DNA of 10,301 nt from Betaproteobacteria bacterium (GTDB taxonomy: Bacteria; Pseudomonadota; Gammaproteobacteria; Burkholderiales; Usitatibacteraceae), in assembly GCA_003105245.1 (NCBI GenBank), contig PQAI01000131.1:1-10301 (forward strand), read 5' to 3'. Positions 1-9,751 of the stretch are shown piece after piece (position 1 is the stretch's first letter; each line of letters starts with the position of its first letter). A program made the position numbers and the translations under genes. The notes beneath the pieces were generated by a model, which did not search any database, was not told where the DNA came from, and saw only the letters and a list, made by a program, of their open reading frames with translations.

Positions 1-561
1 GCGCGCGAGCGGGATGCGGCGGCGGCCCGCCAGCGGATGCCCGGGCGCGGCGGCGATCACGTGCGGGTGCGGCGCGAAGGCCGTGGCGGCGTAGCCCGCC
101 TCGGCGGGCGGCTGGCTGATGACGGCGAGGTCGGTCTCGCAGGCGGTGAGGCGCGCGAGCAGCTCGTCGCGGTTGCGCACCGCGATGCGCACGCGGATGC
201 CCGGGTGCTCGCGGCGGAAGGCCGCCACGATCCAGGGGAAGAAGTGGTCGCCGGCGTTGATGACCGCCACGTCGAGGAGCCCGCGCCCGAGGCTGCCGAT
301 CTCCGTGATCGCCTCCTCCGCCCCGCGGATGTGGCCGAGGATGCCGCGCGCGTGCGCGAGCACCTCCTCGCCCTCCTGCGTGAGCCGCAGGTGCCGCCCC
401 ACCCGCTCGAAGAGCGCCGCGCCGGCGTGCCCCTCGAGCTGCTTCACCTGGATGGACACCGCCGGCGCCGTGAGGTGCAGCTCCCCGGCGGCGCGCGTGA
501 GCGACAGGTGCCTCGCGGCGGCCTCGAAGACGCGCAGCTGGCGCAGCGTCGCGTTTCTCAT
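1..561 (-). CDS. LysR-type transcriptional regulator, CbbR-like (3' end outside window)
   Basis: This is a DNA-binding regulator of the LysR family; the first 187 residues are visible and the rest lies left of the window. The start is an ATG at 561-559, giving MRNATLRQLRVFEAAARH, the usual opening of CbbR/RbcR-type members. The winged helix-turn-helix spans about residues 4-63, with LTRAAGELHLTAPAVSIQVK as the recognition part. The start of the effector-binding domain follows from about residue 90, including DVAVINAGDHFFPWIVAAF. No clear Shine-Dalgarno sequence precedes the ATG, and a 22-bp palindrome covers the start codon, which suggests self-repression. CbbR proteins normally control Calvin-cycle genes, but none are seen here, so the target is unknown; the divergent small gene at 664 is the obvious candidate. 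The family call is firm. The CbbR-like label rests only on N-terminal resemblance. Confidence 0.93.
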   Translation of the reverse strand, partial: MRNATLRQLRVFEAAARHLSLTRAAGELHLTAPAVSIQVKQLEGHAGAALFERVGRHLRLTQEGEEVLAHARGILGHIRGAEEAITEIGSLGRGLLDVAVINAGDHFFPWIVAAFRREHPGIRVRIAVRNRDELLARLTACETDLAVISQPPAEAGYAATAFAPHPHVIAAAPGHPLAGRRRIPLAR

Positions 562-608
562 TAAATGATCACTTAATGATTGCCAAAGATCATTTTACTT
601 TCATTTAA
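558..608. promoter_or_regulatory. Clustered palindromic half-sites, probable LysR-family operator
   Basis: An AT-rich island in otherwise very GC-rich DNA. Positions 558-579 form a 22-bp palindrome centred on TGATCA, with arms TCATTAA and TTAATGA and one mismatched pair (565/572). Its left arm includes the start codon of the LysR gene. Related half-sites recur: AAATGATC at 563-570 is repeated inverted as GATCATTT at 588-595, TTAATGAT lies at 573-580, and TTAAATGA at 561-568 is repeated inverted as TCATTTAA at 601-608. LysR proteins, including CbbR, bind interrupted dyads of the T-N11-A type as tetramers over two neighbouring sites, which this cluster could serve. Binding by the adjacent regulator is inferred. 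Confidence 0.7.
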
Positions 609-609
609 T
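580..609 (+). promoter_or_regulatory. Sigma-70-type promoter for the small gene at 664
   Basis: A -35 box TTGCCA at 580-585 matches TTGACA at five of six positions. After an 18-bp spacer a -10 box TTTAAT at 604-609 matches TATAAT at five of six. Transcription would begin near 616, leaving a leader of about 48 nt. The -35 box directly abuts the 22-bp palindrome and lies among repeated half-sites, so a LysR regulator bound there would touch RNA polymerase. Confidence 0.55.
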
Positions 610-663
610 TATTCCGGCGAGTAGCTTGGGTCGCGACATCACCGACCGCGAAGCGAGGCGAGC

Positions 664-945
664 ATGGACATGAGGGAACCGGCCCGGGCGGGCCTGGCGG
701 GGGGACGGGAGGCCCTGAACGCGGCCTTCTGGGACCTGGGGCTGCGCTTCCAGTGGGACGCGGCGACCTGGGGGGTGCTGGTGCAGATGGAGGGCCTCGA
801 GGCGCAGATCGCCTACTACCTGGGGCACTGGCAGCCGCACCTGCTGGCCGTCTACGACCCGGCCTTCCTCGCGAGGCTGGTGGAAAGCCGCGTGGCCGCG
901 CCCGGCAACGGGCGGATGGGCATGGAGGCCTTCAGCAGGTCCTGA
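664..945 (+). CDS. Hypothetical protein of 93 residues, divergent from the LysR gene
   Basis: I do not recognise this protein. It is probably real: it has its own promoter-like sequence, a GAGG Shine-Dalgarno at 655-658 five bases before the ATG, and a clean tail-to-tail junction with aacS. Met3 is a possible alternative start. The sequence has no signal peptide or transmembrane segment. The middle (about residues 15-72) looks like a compact amphipathic helical domain rich in aromatics, with ALNAAFWDLGLRFQWDAATW and then GLEAQIAYYLGHWQPHLLAVY. The ends are Arg/Gly-rich and probably disordered. Such a small acidic-aromatic helical protein could be a binding partner or oligomerising protein, but no function can be assigned. 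Its divergent position suggests control by the LysR regulator. Confidence 0.7.
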   Translation: MDMREPARAGLAGGREALNAAFWDLGLRFQWDAATWGVLVQMEGLEAQIAYYLGHWQPHLLAVYDPAFLARLVESRVAAPGNGRMGMEAFSRS

Positions 946-956
946 GGCGGCGCGCC

Positions 957-960
<4 letters not shown>
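942..960. terminator. Bidirectional hairpin containing both stop codons
   Basis: CTGAGGCG (942-949) and CGCCTCAG (953-960) form a perfect 8-bp stem with a 3-base loop. The TGA of the small plus-strand gene (943-945) lies in one arm and the TGA of aacS on the minus strand (959-957) in the other. No run of T follows on either strand, so it is not a textbook intrinsic terminator. It may still slow or end transcription from both sides, or protect 3' ends. Confidence 0.5.
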
Positions 961-2915
<1,955 letters not shown>

Positions 2916-2929
2916 GGTCGGGAGGGCGT

Positions 2930-3631
2930 TCAGTCGAGCTGGCCGGCCGCCATTTTCACATCTTCGGCCGTCGCGAGGGCGGCGGCGATGGCCGCTTCCA
3001 CGCCGCGCACCATCGTCGCGAGCGCCATGGCCGGCTCCCCCGGCCTCGAGACGGCCTGGCTCTCCAGCCAGGGCACGTGGATGAAGCCCGCGCGCGCGTC
3101 GCGGCCGCTCGCGGCGAGGTAGTGCAGCGTCCCGTAGAAGAGGTGGTTGCACACGAAGGTGCCGGCGGAGTTGGACACCTCCGCGGGGATGCCCGCATCG
3201 CGGATCGCCGCGACCATCGCCTTGATGGGCACCGTGGCGAAGTAGGCCGGGGGGCCCGCCGCCGCGACGGGCTCGTCGATGGGCCGGGCGCCCGCGTTGT
3301 CCGCGATGCGCGCGTCGTCGATGTTGATCGCCACGCGCTCCACCGAAACGCACGCCCGTCCGCCCGCCTGGCCCAGCAGGATCACCAGGGTCGGGTCGGT
3401 GCGCTCGATGGCCTCCGCGACGACCTCGATGGCGCGGCGGAATTGCGTGGGAACGAGGAGCGTCTCCAGGGGCGAGCGCCCGATGGCGGCCGGCAGCGCC
3501 CGGCAGATCTCCCAGGAAGGATTGATGTCCTCGCCGCCGAACGGCTCGAAGCCGGTGACGAGGACGGGCCGTCGCCCGGGCTGCGCCCGGGCCGGCGCGG
3601 CGCCGGCGGCTTTCGGGCGCCGCGGTGCCAT
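2930..3631 (-). CDS. pcp: Pyroglutamyl-peptidase I (pyrrolidone-carboxylate peptidase)
   Basis: A cytoplasmic cysteine peptidase (family C15) that removes an N-terminal pyroglutamate from peptides. The 233-residue protein has the strand [11 protein letters not shown] at 23-33, then GQAGGR and [17 protein letters not shown], then [17 protein letters not shown] and GFIHVP. The catalytic triad is intact: Glu98, Cys161 and His185. Their spacing of 63 and 24 residues equals that of Glu81, Cys144 and His168 in the characterised Bacillus enzyme. The first 20 residues are a basic, Pro/Ala-rich extension not found in the core family. No other start codon lies near the conserved strand, so ATG 3631 is kept. 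It starts 8 bases after the stop of the barrel-protein gene, without a good Shine-Dalgarno. Its link to neighbouring ketone-body genes is unclear; peptide scavenging is the likely general role. Confidence 0.95.
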   Translation of the reverse strand: MAPRRPKAAGAAPARAQPGRRPVLVTGFEPFGGEDINPSWEICRALPAAIGRSPLETLLVPTQFRRAIEVVAEAIERTDPTLVILLGQAGGRACVSVERVAINIDDARIADNAGARPIDEPVAAAGPPAYFATVPIKAMVAAIRDAGIPAEVSNSAGTFVCNHLFYGTLHYLAASGRDARAGFIHVPWLESQAVSRPGEPAMALATMVRGVEAAIAAALATAEDVKMAAGQLD

Positions 3632-3639
3632 TCAGGCGT

Positions 3640-4437
3640 TCAGAACCCGCCCGTCACGTAGACAATGGGGCCGGAGAAGTTGTAGTCGAAGCTTCCCTTC
3701 GCCTTGCCGCCGGTCACGTCGAGGTTGTAGTCGTAGGTGGTGTAGCCGGCGCCGATGAGCCAGTTCCTGTTGAACTTGTACTCCCCGGCGATCGAGGCGT
3801 TCACGAGGCTGCCCTCGTAGTCCCCGTAGTTGAGGGAGAACGCCTGCACCGCCCCCGTCAGGCGCCATTGCGGGTCGAGCGCCCAGGTGCCCTGCAGGCC
3901 GATCGTGGGCAGCGGGATCGTGCGCTCCGTGGCCTCGTAGATCGCGCGCGAGGAGGTCGCGGTGGAAAGCGAGACGCTGAACTTCGTCGTGTGCAGGCCC
4001 AGCAGGAGGGCCAGCTCGCTGCCGCCGTCGCGCCAGAACGACCACCCGTAGGTGAGCTTCCAGACGTCGGTGTCGAAGGTCGACCTCACGTCGGCGCTCA
4101 CCGGGAAGACGGAGTCGCCGAAGTTGATCTCCCCCGTGATCGTCTTCTGCGCGTCGCGCGCGAGCCGGACGTAGCCCAGCTCGACGCGGTGGCGCGGGTT
4201 GATGCGCCAGATGGCGTCGATGACCGGGAGCGATTTTTCCTTGCTGAAGCCGAGGTCGTCCTCGAGCGAGACCTCGGTGCCCAGCCGGCCGCCGGAGCCG
4301 TCGATCCTGAGACGCGTGTCGGCGGACGAGTAGAAGCCGCCGGCCCGCAGGGAAACGCCCTGCTCGTCGAGGGGATCGGCCGCCACGGCCGGAAGCGCGG
4401 CCAGCGCGAAGAACATGACCGGAACGAAGCTTTTCAC
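3640..4437 (-). CDS. Outer-membrane beta-barrel protein
   Basis: A predicted outer-membrane barrel of 265 residues. Residues 1-20 are a Sec signal peptide with a hydrophobic core ([16 protein letters not shown]) and probable cleavage after Ala20. The mature part consists of alternating polar/hydrophobic strands such as [50 protein letters not shown] and [16 protein letters not shown]. It ends IVYVTGGF with a terminal Phe, the signal read by the BAM assembly machinery. The start is GTG at 4437, chosen because AAGGAG lies seven bases upstream; an ATG at codon 8 would cut the signal peptide short. I cannot name the family or any substrate. Size suggests roughly 10-12 strands. Its place between bdhA and pcp allows a role in uptake of small substrates, but that is only inference. 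Confidence 0.85.
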   Translation of the reverse strand: MKSFVPVMFFALAALPAVAADPLDEQGVSLRAGGFYSSADTRLRIDGSGGRLGTEVSLEDDLGFSKEKSLPVIDAIWRINPRHRVELGYVRLARDAQKTITGEINFGDSVFPVSADVRSTFDTDVWKLTYGWSFWRDGGSELALLLGLHTTKFSVSLSTATSSRAIYEATERTIPLPTIGLQGTWALDPQWRLTGAVQAFSLNYGDYEGSLVNASIAGEYKFNRNWLIGAGYTTYDYNLDVTGGKAKGSFDYNFSGPIVYVTGGF

Positions 4438-4444
4438 GACAGCA

Positions 4445-4450
4445 CTCCTT
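4445..4450 (-). promoter_or_regulatory. Strong Shine-Dalgarno supporting the GTG start of the barrel gene
   Basis: On the minus strand these bases read AAGGAG, seven bases before the GTG at 4437-4435. It is one of the best ribosome binding sites in the window and decides the start in favour of GTG over the ATG seven codons later. Confidence 0.75.
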
Positions 4451-4471
4451 GTCCTCGTGGGCGACCCGGCG

Positions 4472-4480
4472 AGAATAGCA
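4472..4480 (-). promoter_or_regulatory. Possible extended -10 element before the barrel gene
   Basis: The minus strand reads TGCTATTCT, an extended -10 form (TG-N followed by TATTCT, four of six to TATAAT), in the 52-bp gap after bdhA. No -35 box stands out. It could be an internal promoter giving the barrel gene, pcp and aacS their own transcript. The match may be chance. Confidence 0.25.
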
Positions 4481-4489
4481 CGCGTCAGG

Positions 4490-5281
4490 CTAGCGCGCCG
4501 TCCAGCCCCCGTCGATGGAAATGCTAGTGCCGTTGATCTGCGCCGCGGCCGGCGAGGCGAGGTGCAGCGCCAGCGCCGCCACGTCCTCGATCCTCACGAA
4601 CTGCTTCGTGGGCTGCGGCGCGAGGATCACGTCGCGGATCACGTTCTCGCGCGCCACGCCGTGCACGCGCGCCTGGTCGTCGATCTGCTTCTCGACGATG
4701 GGCGTCATCACGTAGCCCGGGCAGATCGCGTTCACCGTTATGCCCTGCTCGGCCACTTCCAGCGCCGCCGACTTGGTGAAGCCCACCAGGCCGTGCTTGG
4801 CCGCCACGTAGGCGCTCTTGAAAGGCGAGGCCACCAGCCCGTGCGCGCTCGCCAGGTTGATGACCCTCCCCCAGCCCCGCTTCTTCATGCCGGGCAGGGC
4901 CGCGCGCGTGGCGTGGAAGGCCGAGGACAGGTTGATGGCGAGGATGGCGTCCCACTTCTCGACGGGGAACTCGTCCACGGGCGAGACGTGCTGGATGCCC
5001 GCGTTGTTGACCAGGATGTCGACCGCGCCGAACTCCTGCTCCGTCACCGCCACCATCTCGGCGATCTCGAGCGGCCGCGTCATGTCGGCGGGGTGGTAGA
5101 GGGCGCGCACGCGGAAGTCCTTCACGATCGCCCCGAGAAGCGCGTCGACGGCCCCCGGGTCGCCCAGGCCATTGAGCATGACGTTCGCTCCCTCGGCCGC
5201 GAAGGCGCGCGCGATGCCCAGCCCGATGCCGCTCGTCGAGCCCGTGACGAGAACCGCCTTGCCCGCGAATGCCTTCCCCAT
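4490..5281 (-). CDS. bdhA: D-3-hydroxybutyrate dehydrogenase
   Basis: A cytoplasmic short-chain dehydrogenase that interconverts (R)-3-hydroxybutyrate and acetoacetate with NAD(H). The 263 residues show the Rossmann motif TGSTSGIG at 13-20, NNAG at 92-95 and the catalytic Ser145, Tyr158 and Lys162. Residues known to bind substrate in the Pseudomonas fragi enzyme (Gln94, His144, Lys152, Gln196) are all present with an offset of three: Gln97, His147, Lys155 and Gln199. That makes this a 3-hydroxybutyrate dehydrogenase rather than a general SDR. The ATG at 5281 is preceded by GGAGG at 5291-5287, five bases away, a strong site. It follows the GST gene by 26 bp. Its product acetoacetate is the substrate of AacS, encoded three genes downstream. 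Confidence 0.95.
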   Translation of the reverse strand: MGKAFAGKAVLVTGSTSGIGLGIARAFAAEGANVMLNGLGDPGAVDALLGAIVKDFRVRALYHPADMTRPLEIAEMVAVTEQEFGAVDILVNNAGIQHVSPVDEFPVEKWDAILAINLSSAFHATRAALPGMKKRGWGRVINLASAHGLVASPFKSAYVAAKHGLVGFTKSAALEVAEQGITVNAICPGYVMTPIVEKQIDDQARVHGVARENVIRDVILAPQPTKQFVRIEDVAALALHLASPAAAQINGTSISIDGGWTAR

Positions 5282-5307
5282 CTTCCCCTCCCCGGTCCGC
5301 GTGCGCG

Positions 5308-5934
5308 CTACTCGCCGCGCATCGCCCACGCCCGCCGCGCGGCGGGTCGCGAGAAGCAGTCCGCCAGCCAGCGCGCGAGGTTCGGGCGCGCGGCGTGGTC
5401 CATGCGCCGGGCGCGGAAGAGCGCCGCGGCGAGGTTCAGGTCGGCCACCGTGAAGGCGCCGCCGGCGAGGTACGGACGGTGCGCGAGCGCCGCGTCCACC
5501 ACCGCCAGCGGGCGCTGCAGCTTCTCCAGCGCGGCCTGCGCCTTCGCCGGGTCGCGCTTGTCCTCCGGCAGCACGATCGCGTTGGCGGCCCAGGTGTTGA
5601 TGTCCGGGTCGATCTCGGTCACCGCGAAGAACGACCACTGGTACGCGAGCCCCTCGCCTTCGACGGTGGCGGGCCACAGCCCCTTGCCGTGCTTGCGCGC
5701 GAGGTAGAGGTTGATCGCCATCGACTCCCACAGCGTGTAGCCGTCGTCGTCGATCGCGGGCACCCTCCCGAGGGGATTGGCGCGCCGGAAGTCCGCGTTG
5801 TTCTTGCCCAGGGGGCCGTCGGGGTCGTCGCGGTAGTGGATGGGAACGTGCTCGTAGGCGAGCCCGAGCTCCTCGGCCATCCAGAGGGCGCGGATCGCGC
5901 GCGAGGCGGCGATGCCGTAGATCCTGAGCGTCAT
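5308..5934 (-). CDS. Glutathione S-transferase family protein
   Basis: A 208-residue cytosolic glutathione transferase with the normal two-domain order. The thioredoxin-like N-terminal domain covers about residues 1-82, with NPLGRVPAI at 53-61 containing the cis-Pro59, and Glu70-Ser71 that bind the gamma-glutamyl part of glutathione. An all-helical domain follows, with the N-capping box FTVADLNLAA at 161-170. A Ser at position 11 in AASRAIRALW is the likely active-site hydroxyl, though this is less certain. The ATG at 5934 overlaps the stop of the acetyltransferase gene by four bases (ATGA), so translation is coupled. The substrate is unknown: detoxification, a thiol-dependent isomerase step or stress defence are all possible. 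Upstream in-frame extension into the acetyltransferase gene is not needed. Confidence 0.9.
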   Translation of the reverse strand: MTLRIYGIAASRAIRALWMAEELGLAYEHVPIHYRDDPDGPLGKNNADFRRANPLGRVPAIDDDGYTLWESMAINLYLARKHGKGLWPATVEGEGLAYQWSFFAVTEIDPDINTWAANAIVLPEDKRDPAKAQAALEKLQRPLAVVDAALAHRPYLAGGAFTVADLNLAAALFRARRMDHAARPNLARWLADCFSRPAARRAWAMRGE

Positions 5935-6386
5935 GGCTTGTCTCCGGTGCGAAGCATTTCGATGTGGGGGATGCCGTCCTCTTCGTAGGGCTTCGAGGCC
6001 CTGGCGAATCCGAATTCTCCGTAGAAGCGCTCCAGGTGCAGCTGGGCCCCTATCCTGATGGCCGCTCCCGGCCACAGCCCCTTGCCGCGCGCGAGCGCCT
6101 CGCGCATGAGCTCCCGCCCCAGCCCCGTGCCGCGCACCGCCGCCGCCGTTATCACGCGGCCGATGGAGGGCTCGGCGAATTTCAGGCCCGCCGGGACGAG
6201 GCGGCAGTAGGCCGCGATCTCCCCGCGCCTGCGCGCGAAGAGGTGCCAGCTCGCCGGGTCGGCGCCGTCCATGTCCTGGAAGACGCAGTTCTGCTCGACC
6301 ACGAAGACCGCGGACCTCGCCTGGAGGATGTCGTGGACCTCGCGCGCGCCGAGCTCGTCGAAGGGCGCGAAGCGCCAGGCCGTCAT
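5931..6386 (-). CDS. GNAT family N-acetyltransferase, ElaA type
   Basis: A 151-residue acetyltransferase that would transfer an acetyl group from acetyl-CoA to an amine. It carries the ElaA pattern: [20 protein letters not shown] at 21-40, a conserved His48, the acetyl-CoA pyrophosphate loop [20 protein letters not shown] at about 75-94, [14 protein letters not shown] at 114-127, and [11 protein letters not shown] near the end. The length is typical. Both ends are coupled: its ATG overlaps the ppsA stop (ATGA, 6386-6383) and its own stop overlaps the GST start. The acceptor of ElaA proteins is not established to my knowledge. Membership of the ppsA transcript makes a housekeeping or metabolic role likely, but nothing more can be read from the sequence. 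Confidence 0.93.
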   Translation of the reverse strand: MTAWRFAPFDELGAREVHDILQARSAVFVVEQNCVFQDMDGADPASWHLFARRRGEIAAYCRLVPAGLKFAEPSIGRVITAAAVRGTGLGRELMREALARGKGLWPGAAIRIGAQLHLERFYGEFGFARASKPYEEDGIPHIEMLRTGDKP

Positions 6387-8776
6387 GAGGCGCCGGAAGC
6401 GACCCTGTCGCCGGCCTTGGCGAGGTGCAGCCAGGTCTCGACGACCGTGTCCGGGTTGAGCGACATCGACTCGATGCCCTCGGCCATGAGCCACTCCGCG
6501 AGGTCCGGGTAGTCGCTGGGGCCCTGCCCGCAGATGCCCACGTACTTGCCCTGCTTGCGGCAGGCCTGGATGGCGAGCGAGAGCATGCGCTTGACGGCCG
6601 CGTCGCGCTCGTCGAAGGAGTCCATCACGAGCCCGGAGTCGCGGTCCAGCGCCAGCGTGAGCTGCGTCATGTCGTTGGAGCCGATGGAGAAGCCGTCGAA
6701 GTGCCTGAGGAACTCGTCGGCGAGGATGGCGTTCGAGGGGATCTCGCACATCATCACGACCTTTAGCCCGTTCTTCCCGCGCTCCAGGCCGTTGTCCTTG
6801 AGGATGGCGTGCACCTGCTCGGCTTCCTTGAGGGTCCTCACGAACGGGATCATGATCTCGACGTTCGTGAGCCCCATGTCGTCGCGCACCTTGCGCATCG
6901 CCTCGCACTCGAGCCGGAAGCAGTCGCGGAAGCTGCGCGCGATGTAGCGCGAGGCGCCGCGGAAGCCCAGCATCGGGTTCTCCTCCTGCGGCTCGTACTG
7001 CGCGCCCCCGATGAGGTTCCGGTACTCGTTCGACTTGAAGTCCGACAGGCGCACGATCACCTTCTTGGGCCAGAAGGCCGCGGCGATGGTGGCCACGCCC
7101 TCGACGATCTTCTCGACGTAGAAGCGCCTCGGGTTCTCGTAGCCGCGGGACTGGCGAGCGACCTGCGCCTTGAGCTCCGGCGCGAGGCGGTCGTACTCGA
7201 GGCAGGCCTTGGGGTGGATGCCGATGGTGTTGGAGATGATGAACTCGAGGCGCGCGAGGCCCACGCCCTCGTTGGGCAGCTGGCAGAAGTCGAAGGCGAG
7301 CTGCGGGTTGCCCACGTTCATCGCGAGCTTGACGGGGATCTTCGGCATCCGGTCGAGCGAGACGTCCACGACCTCGAAGTCGAGCTTGCCGGCATAGATG
7401 AAGCCCGTGTCGCCCTCGGCGCAGGAGACCGTGACCTCCTCGCCGTCGCGCAGCACGCGCGTGGCGTTCTCGCAGCCGACCACGGCCGGCACGCCCAGCT
7501 CGCGGGCGATGATGGCGGCGTGGCAGGTGCGCCCCCCCCGGTTGGTGACGATGGCCGAGGCCCGCTTCATCACCGGCTCCCAGTTGGGGTCGGTCATGTC
7601 CGTCACGAGCACGTCGCCATCCTGCACGCGCGCGATCTCGGCCACGTCCTTGATGACGCGCACCCGGCCCTGCCCGATCTTGGAGCCGATGGCGCGGCCC
7701 GAGGCGAGCACCTCGCCGCGCTTGCCGAGGCGGTAGCGCGTGAGGTGGTCCTTGCGCTTCTCCTGGCTCTTCACCGTCTCGGGGCGGGCCTGCAGGATGT
7801 AGATCTTTCCGTCCGTGCCGTCCTTGCCCCACTCGATGTCCATGGGCCGGCCGTAGTGATTCTCGATCGCCACGGCGTAGCGCGCGAGCTCCTCGACCTC
7901 GGCGTCCGCGAGGGAGAAGCGGTCGCGCTCGGCGGGCTCGACGTCGCGCTGCACGACCGACTTGTGCGCCTTGGCCTCGGTGGTGAACACGAGCTTGATG
8001 GCCTTGCCGCCCAGGCCGCGGCGCAGGATCGCGGGACGGCCGGCGGCCAGGCACGGCTTGGAGACGTAGAACTCGTCGGGGTTCACGGCGCCCTGCACCA
8101 CCATCTCGCCCAGGCCGTAGCTCGAGGTCACGAACACCACGTCGCGGAAGCCGGATTCGGTGTCGAGGGTGAAGACGACGCCGGCCGCGCCCGTGTCGGA
8201 GCGCACCATGCGCTGCACGCCCGCGGAGAGGGCCACGTCGGCGTGCGCGAAGCCCTTGTGCACGCGGTAGGCGATGGCGCGGTCGTTGTAGAGCGAGGCG
8301 AAGACCTGCTTCACGGCGTCGAGCACGTTGTCGATGCCGCGGATGTTGAGGAAGGTCTCCTGCTGGCCGGCGAAGGAGGCGTCGGGCAGGTCCTCGGCGG
8401 TCGCGGAGGAGCGCACCGCGAAGCTCGCCTCCGCGTCGCCCGCCACCCGCGCGTAGGCCTCGCGGATCTGGTGCTCGAGCTCGGGCTGGAACGGGGCGCC
8501 CACGACCCATTGGCGGATCTCCGCGCCGGTCTTGGCGAGAAGCCCCACGTCGTTCACGTCGAGGCCGGCCAGGGCCGCGTCGATCCTCGCCTTGAGGCCG
8601 CCCGCCTGCAGGAAGTCGGTGAAGGCCTGTGCCGTGGTGGCGAAGCCCCCCGGCACGCGCACGCCGGCCGCCGAGAGCTGGCTGATGAGTTCGCCGAGGG
8701 AGGAATTCTTGCCGCCGACCGACGCCACGTCGGCCATGCGGAGCTCTTCGAGGGGGAGTACGTAGGCGTTGGCCAT
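6383..8776 (-). CDS. ppsA: Phosphoenolpyruvate synthase (pyruvate, water dikinase)
   Basis: This cytoplasmic enzyme makes PEP from pyruvate with ATP and water, releasing AMP and phosphate; it feeds gluconeogenesis. The 797 residues match the family length. The N-terminal ATP-grasp-like domain includes [10 protein letters not shown] at 21-30 and [18 protein letters not shown] at 120-137. The phosphohistidine domain has [21 protein letters not shown] from 414, with catalytic His419. The C-terminal TIM-barrel pyruvate domain ends with GICGQGPSD holding catalytic Cys749. Thr417, two residues before the histidine, corresponds to the threonine phosphorylated by PpsR in the E. coli enzyme. ATG 8776 gives the usual [12 protein letters not shown]; a longer frame starting with TTG at 8821 would abut the -10 box and is unlikely. 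It heads the seven-gene cluster, with ppsR divergent. Confidence 0.97.
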   Translation of the reverse strand: MANAYVLPLEELRMADVASVGGKNSSLGELISQLSAAGVRVPGGFATTAQAFTDFLQAGGLKARIDAALAGLDVNDVGLLAKTGAEIRQWVVGAPFQPELEHQIREAYARVAGDAEASFAVRSSATAEDLPDASFAGQQETFLNIRGIDNVLDAVKQVFASLYNDRAIAYRVHKGFAHADVALSAGVQRMVRSDTGAAGVVFTLDTESGFRDVVFVTSSYGLGEMVVQGAVNPDEFYVSKPCLAAGRPAILRRGLGGKAIKLVFTTEAKAHKSVVQRDVEPAERDRFSLADAEVEELARYAVAIENHYGRPMDIEWGKDGTDGKIYILQARPETVKSQEKRKDHLTRYRLGKRGEVLASGRAIGSKIGQGRVRVIKDVAEIARVQDGDVLVTDMTDPNWEPVMKRASAIVTNRGGRTCHAAIIARELGVPAVVGCENATRVLRDGEEVTVSCAEGDTGFIYAGKLDFEVVDVSLDRMPKIPVKLAMNVGNPQLAFDFCQLPNEGVGLARLEFIISNTIGIHPKACLEYDRLAPELKAQVARQSRGYENPRRFYVEKIVEGVATIAAAFWPKKVIVRLSDFKSNEYRNLIGGAQYEPQEENPMLGFRGASRYIARSFRDCFRLECEAMRKVRDDMGLTNVEIMIPFVRTLKEAEQVHAILKDNGLERGKNGLKVVMMCEIPSNAILADEFLRHFDGFSIGSNDMTQLTLALDRDSGLVMDSFDERDAAVKRMLSLAIQACRKQGKYVGICGQGPSDYPDLAEWLMAEGIESMSLNPDTVVETWLHLAKAGDRVASGAS

Positions 8777-8820
8777 GCTCGCTCGCGGGGATCGTGGTGA
8801 CGGGCGGTTCGGAATTTGCA

Positions 8821-8826
8821 ATTATA
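8821..8826 (-). promoter_or_regulatory. Consensus -10 box for the ppsA operon
   Basis: The minus strand reads TATAAT, a perfect -10, inside a short AT-rich patch (8812-8827) of the 150-bp gap between ppsA and ppsR. Transcription would start near 8814, about 38 bases before the ppsA ATG. No recognisable -35 lies 16-18 bp upstream, so an activator may be needed. I found no equally clear promoter for ppsR in the rest of this gap. Confidence 0.5.
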
Positions 8827-8926
8827 TCGGAGGCTTGCGGGGGTTGCTGCGCTGCATCAAACTGGCGGGTGGACAGCCCCGCACCGGCTGCCCCGAGCCC
8901 GACTCCACCGATCCCGGAAACCATCC

Positions 8927-9751
8927 ATGCCCCAGCGCCGCCGCGTCTTCTTCGTCTCCGACCGCACGGGCCTCACCGTCGAGGCCCTCGGCTCCTCCCT
9001 CATCTCGCAGTTCGACGCGATCGACTTCGTGCGCGTCACCCTGCCCTTCATCGACTCGGCCGACAAGGCCCGCGAGGCGGTCGCCCAGATCAACTCGGCG
9101 CACCGCGACTCCGGCAAGCGCCCGCTGGTCTTCAGCTCGCTCGTGAACGACGCCGTGCGCGCCGAGATCGACAAGGTCGACGGCCTGGTGCTGGACGTCT
9201 TCGGCAAGTTCATCGTCCCCCTGGAGCAGGAGCTGGGGCAGAAGTCCATGCACGCCGTGGGCAAGAGCCACAGCGCCGGCAACGCGAAGGACTACAACCA
9301 CCGCATCGAGGCCATCAACTACACGCTCTCGCACGACGACGGCGTGACCCACCGCGGGCTCGAGGATGCGGACCTGGTCCTCGTGGGCGTCTCCCGCAGC
9401 GGCAAGACGCCGACCTCGCTCTACATGGCCATGCAGTTCGGCATCAAGGCGGCCAACTACCCGCTCATCCCCGAGGACCTGGAGGCCAACCGCCTGCCGC
9501 CCTCGCTCATCCCGCTCAAGGAGAAGGTCTGGGGCCTCACCATCCAGCCCGAGCGCCTGCACCAGATCCGCCGGGAGCGCCGCCCGGACTCGAAGTACGC
9601 CTCGCTCGACAACTGCCGCTACGAGGTGGCCGCGGCCGAGAAGCTCATGCGCCAGGCCGACATCCCGTTCCTCGACTCGACCACCAAGTCGATCGAGGAG
9701 ATCGCCACCACGATGCTGCACGAGGCGCAGCTCGTGCGCCGCGTCTACTGA
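8927..9751 (+). CDS. ppsR: PEP synthetase regulatory protein (bifunctional kinase/pyrophosphorylase)
   Basis: PpsR (DUF299 family) inactivates PEP synthase by ADP-dependent phosphorylation of a threonine beside the catalytic histidine and reactivates it by phosphate-dependent dephosphorylation. The 274-residue protein starts MPQRRRVFFVSDRTGLTVEA, the family's opening. It has the nucleotide-binding P-loop GVSRSGKT at 154-161 followed by PTSLYMAMQFGIKAANYPL, then IPEDLEANRLP and the C-terminal LDSTTKSIEEIATTML. The ATG at 8927 has only a weak GGAAA six bases upstream. It is divergent from its target ppsA, the usual arrangement in betaproteobacteria. Its stop overlaps the likely start of the next gene. 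Confidence 0.96.
   Translation: MPQRRRVFFVSDRTGLTVEALGSSLISQFDAIDFVRVTLPFIDSADKAREAVAQINSAHRDSGKRPLVFSSLVNDAVRAEIDKVDGLVLDVFGKFIVPLEQELGQKSMHAVGKSHSAGNAKDYNHRIEAINYTLSHDDGVTHRGLEDADLVLVGVSRSGKTPTSLYMAMQFGIKAANYPLIPEDLEANRLPPSLIPLKEKVWGLTIQPERLHQIRRERRPDSKYASLDNCRYEVAAAEKLMRQADIPFLDSTTKSIEEIATTMLHEAQLVRRVY

Noticed and set aside
37..564. Plus-strand frames opposite the LysR gene
   Set aside because: The minus strand encodes a clear LysR N-terminus through this whole stretch; the plus-strand frames have no motifs.
2916..3353. N-terminal extension of aacS into pcp
   Set aside because: The frame is open by composition only. The aacS family start is at 2915 and pcp occupies this region with an intact catalytic triad.
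2925..3642. The same eight bases (TGAACGCC on the minus strand) at the pcp-aacS and barrel-pcp junctions
   Set aside because: Each copy begins with a stop codon and the rest is short and GC-rich, so chance is likely; no further similarity extends from either copy.
6809..8800. A 663-codon open frame on the plus strand opposite ppsA
   Set aside because: It is a shadow of ppsA with a low-complexity composition and no recognisable motif.
8777..8821. Longer ppsA start (TTG at 8821)
   Set aside because: It would add 15 unconserved residues and abut the perfect -10 box, upstream of the expected transcription start.
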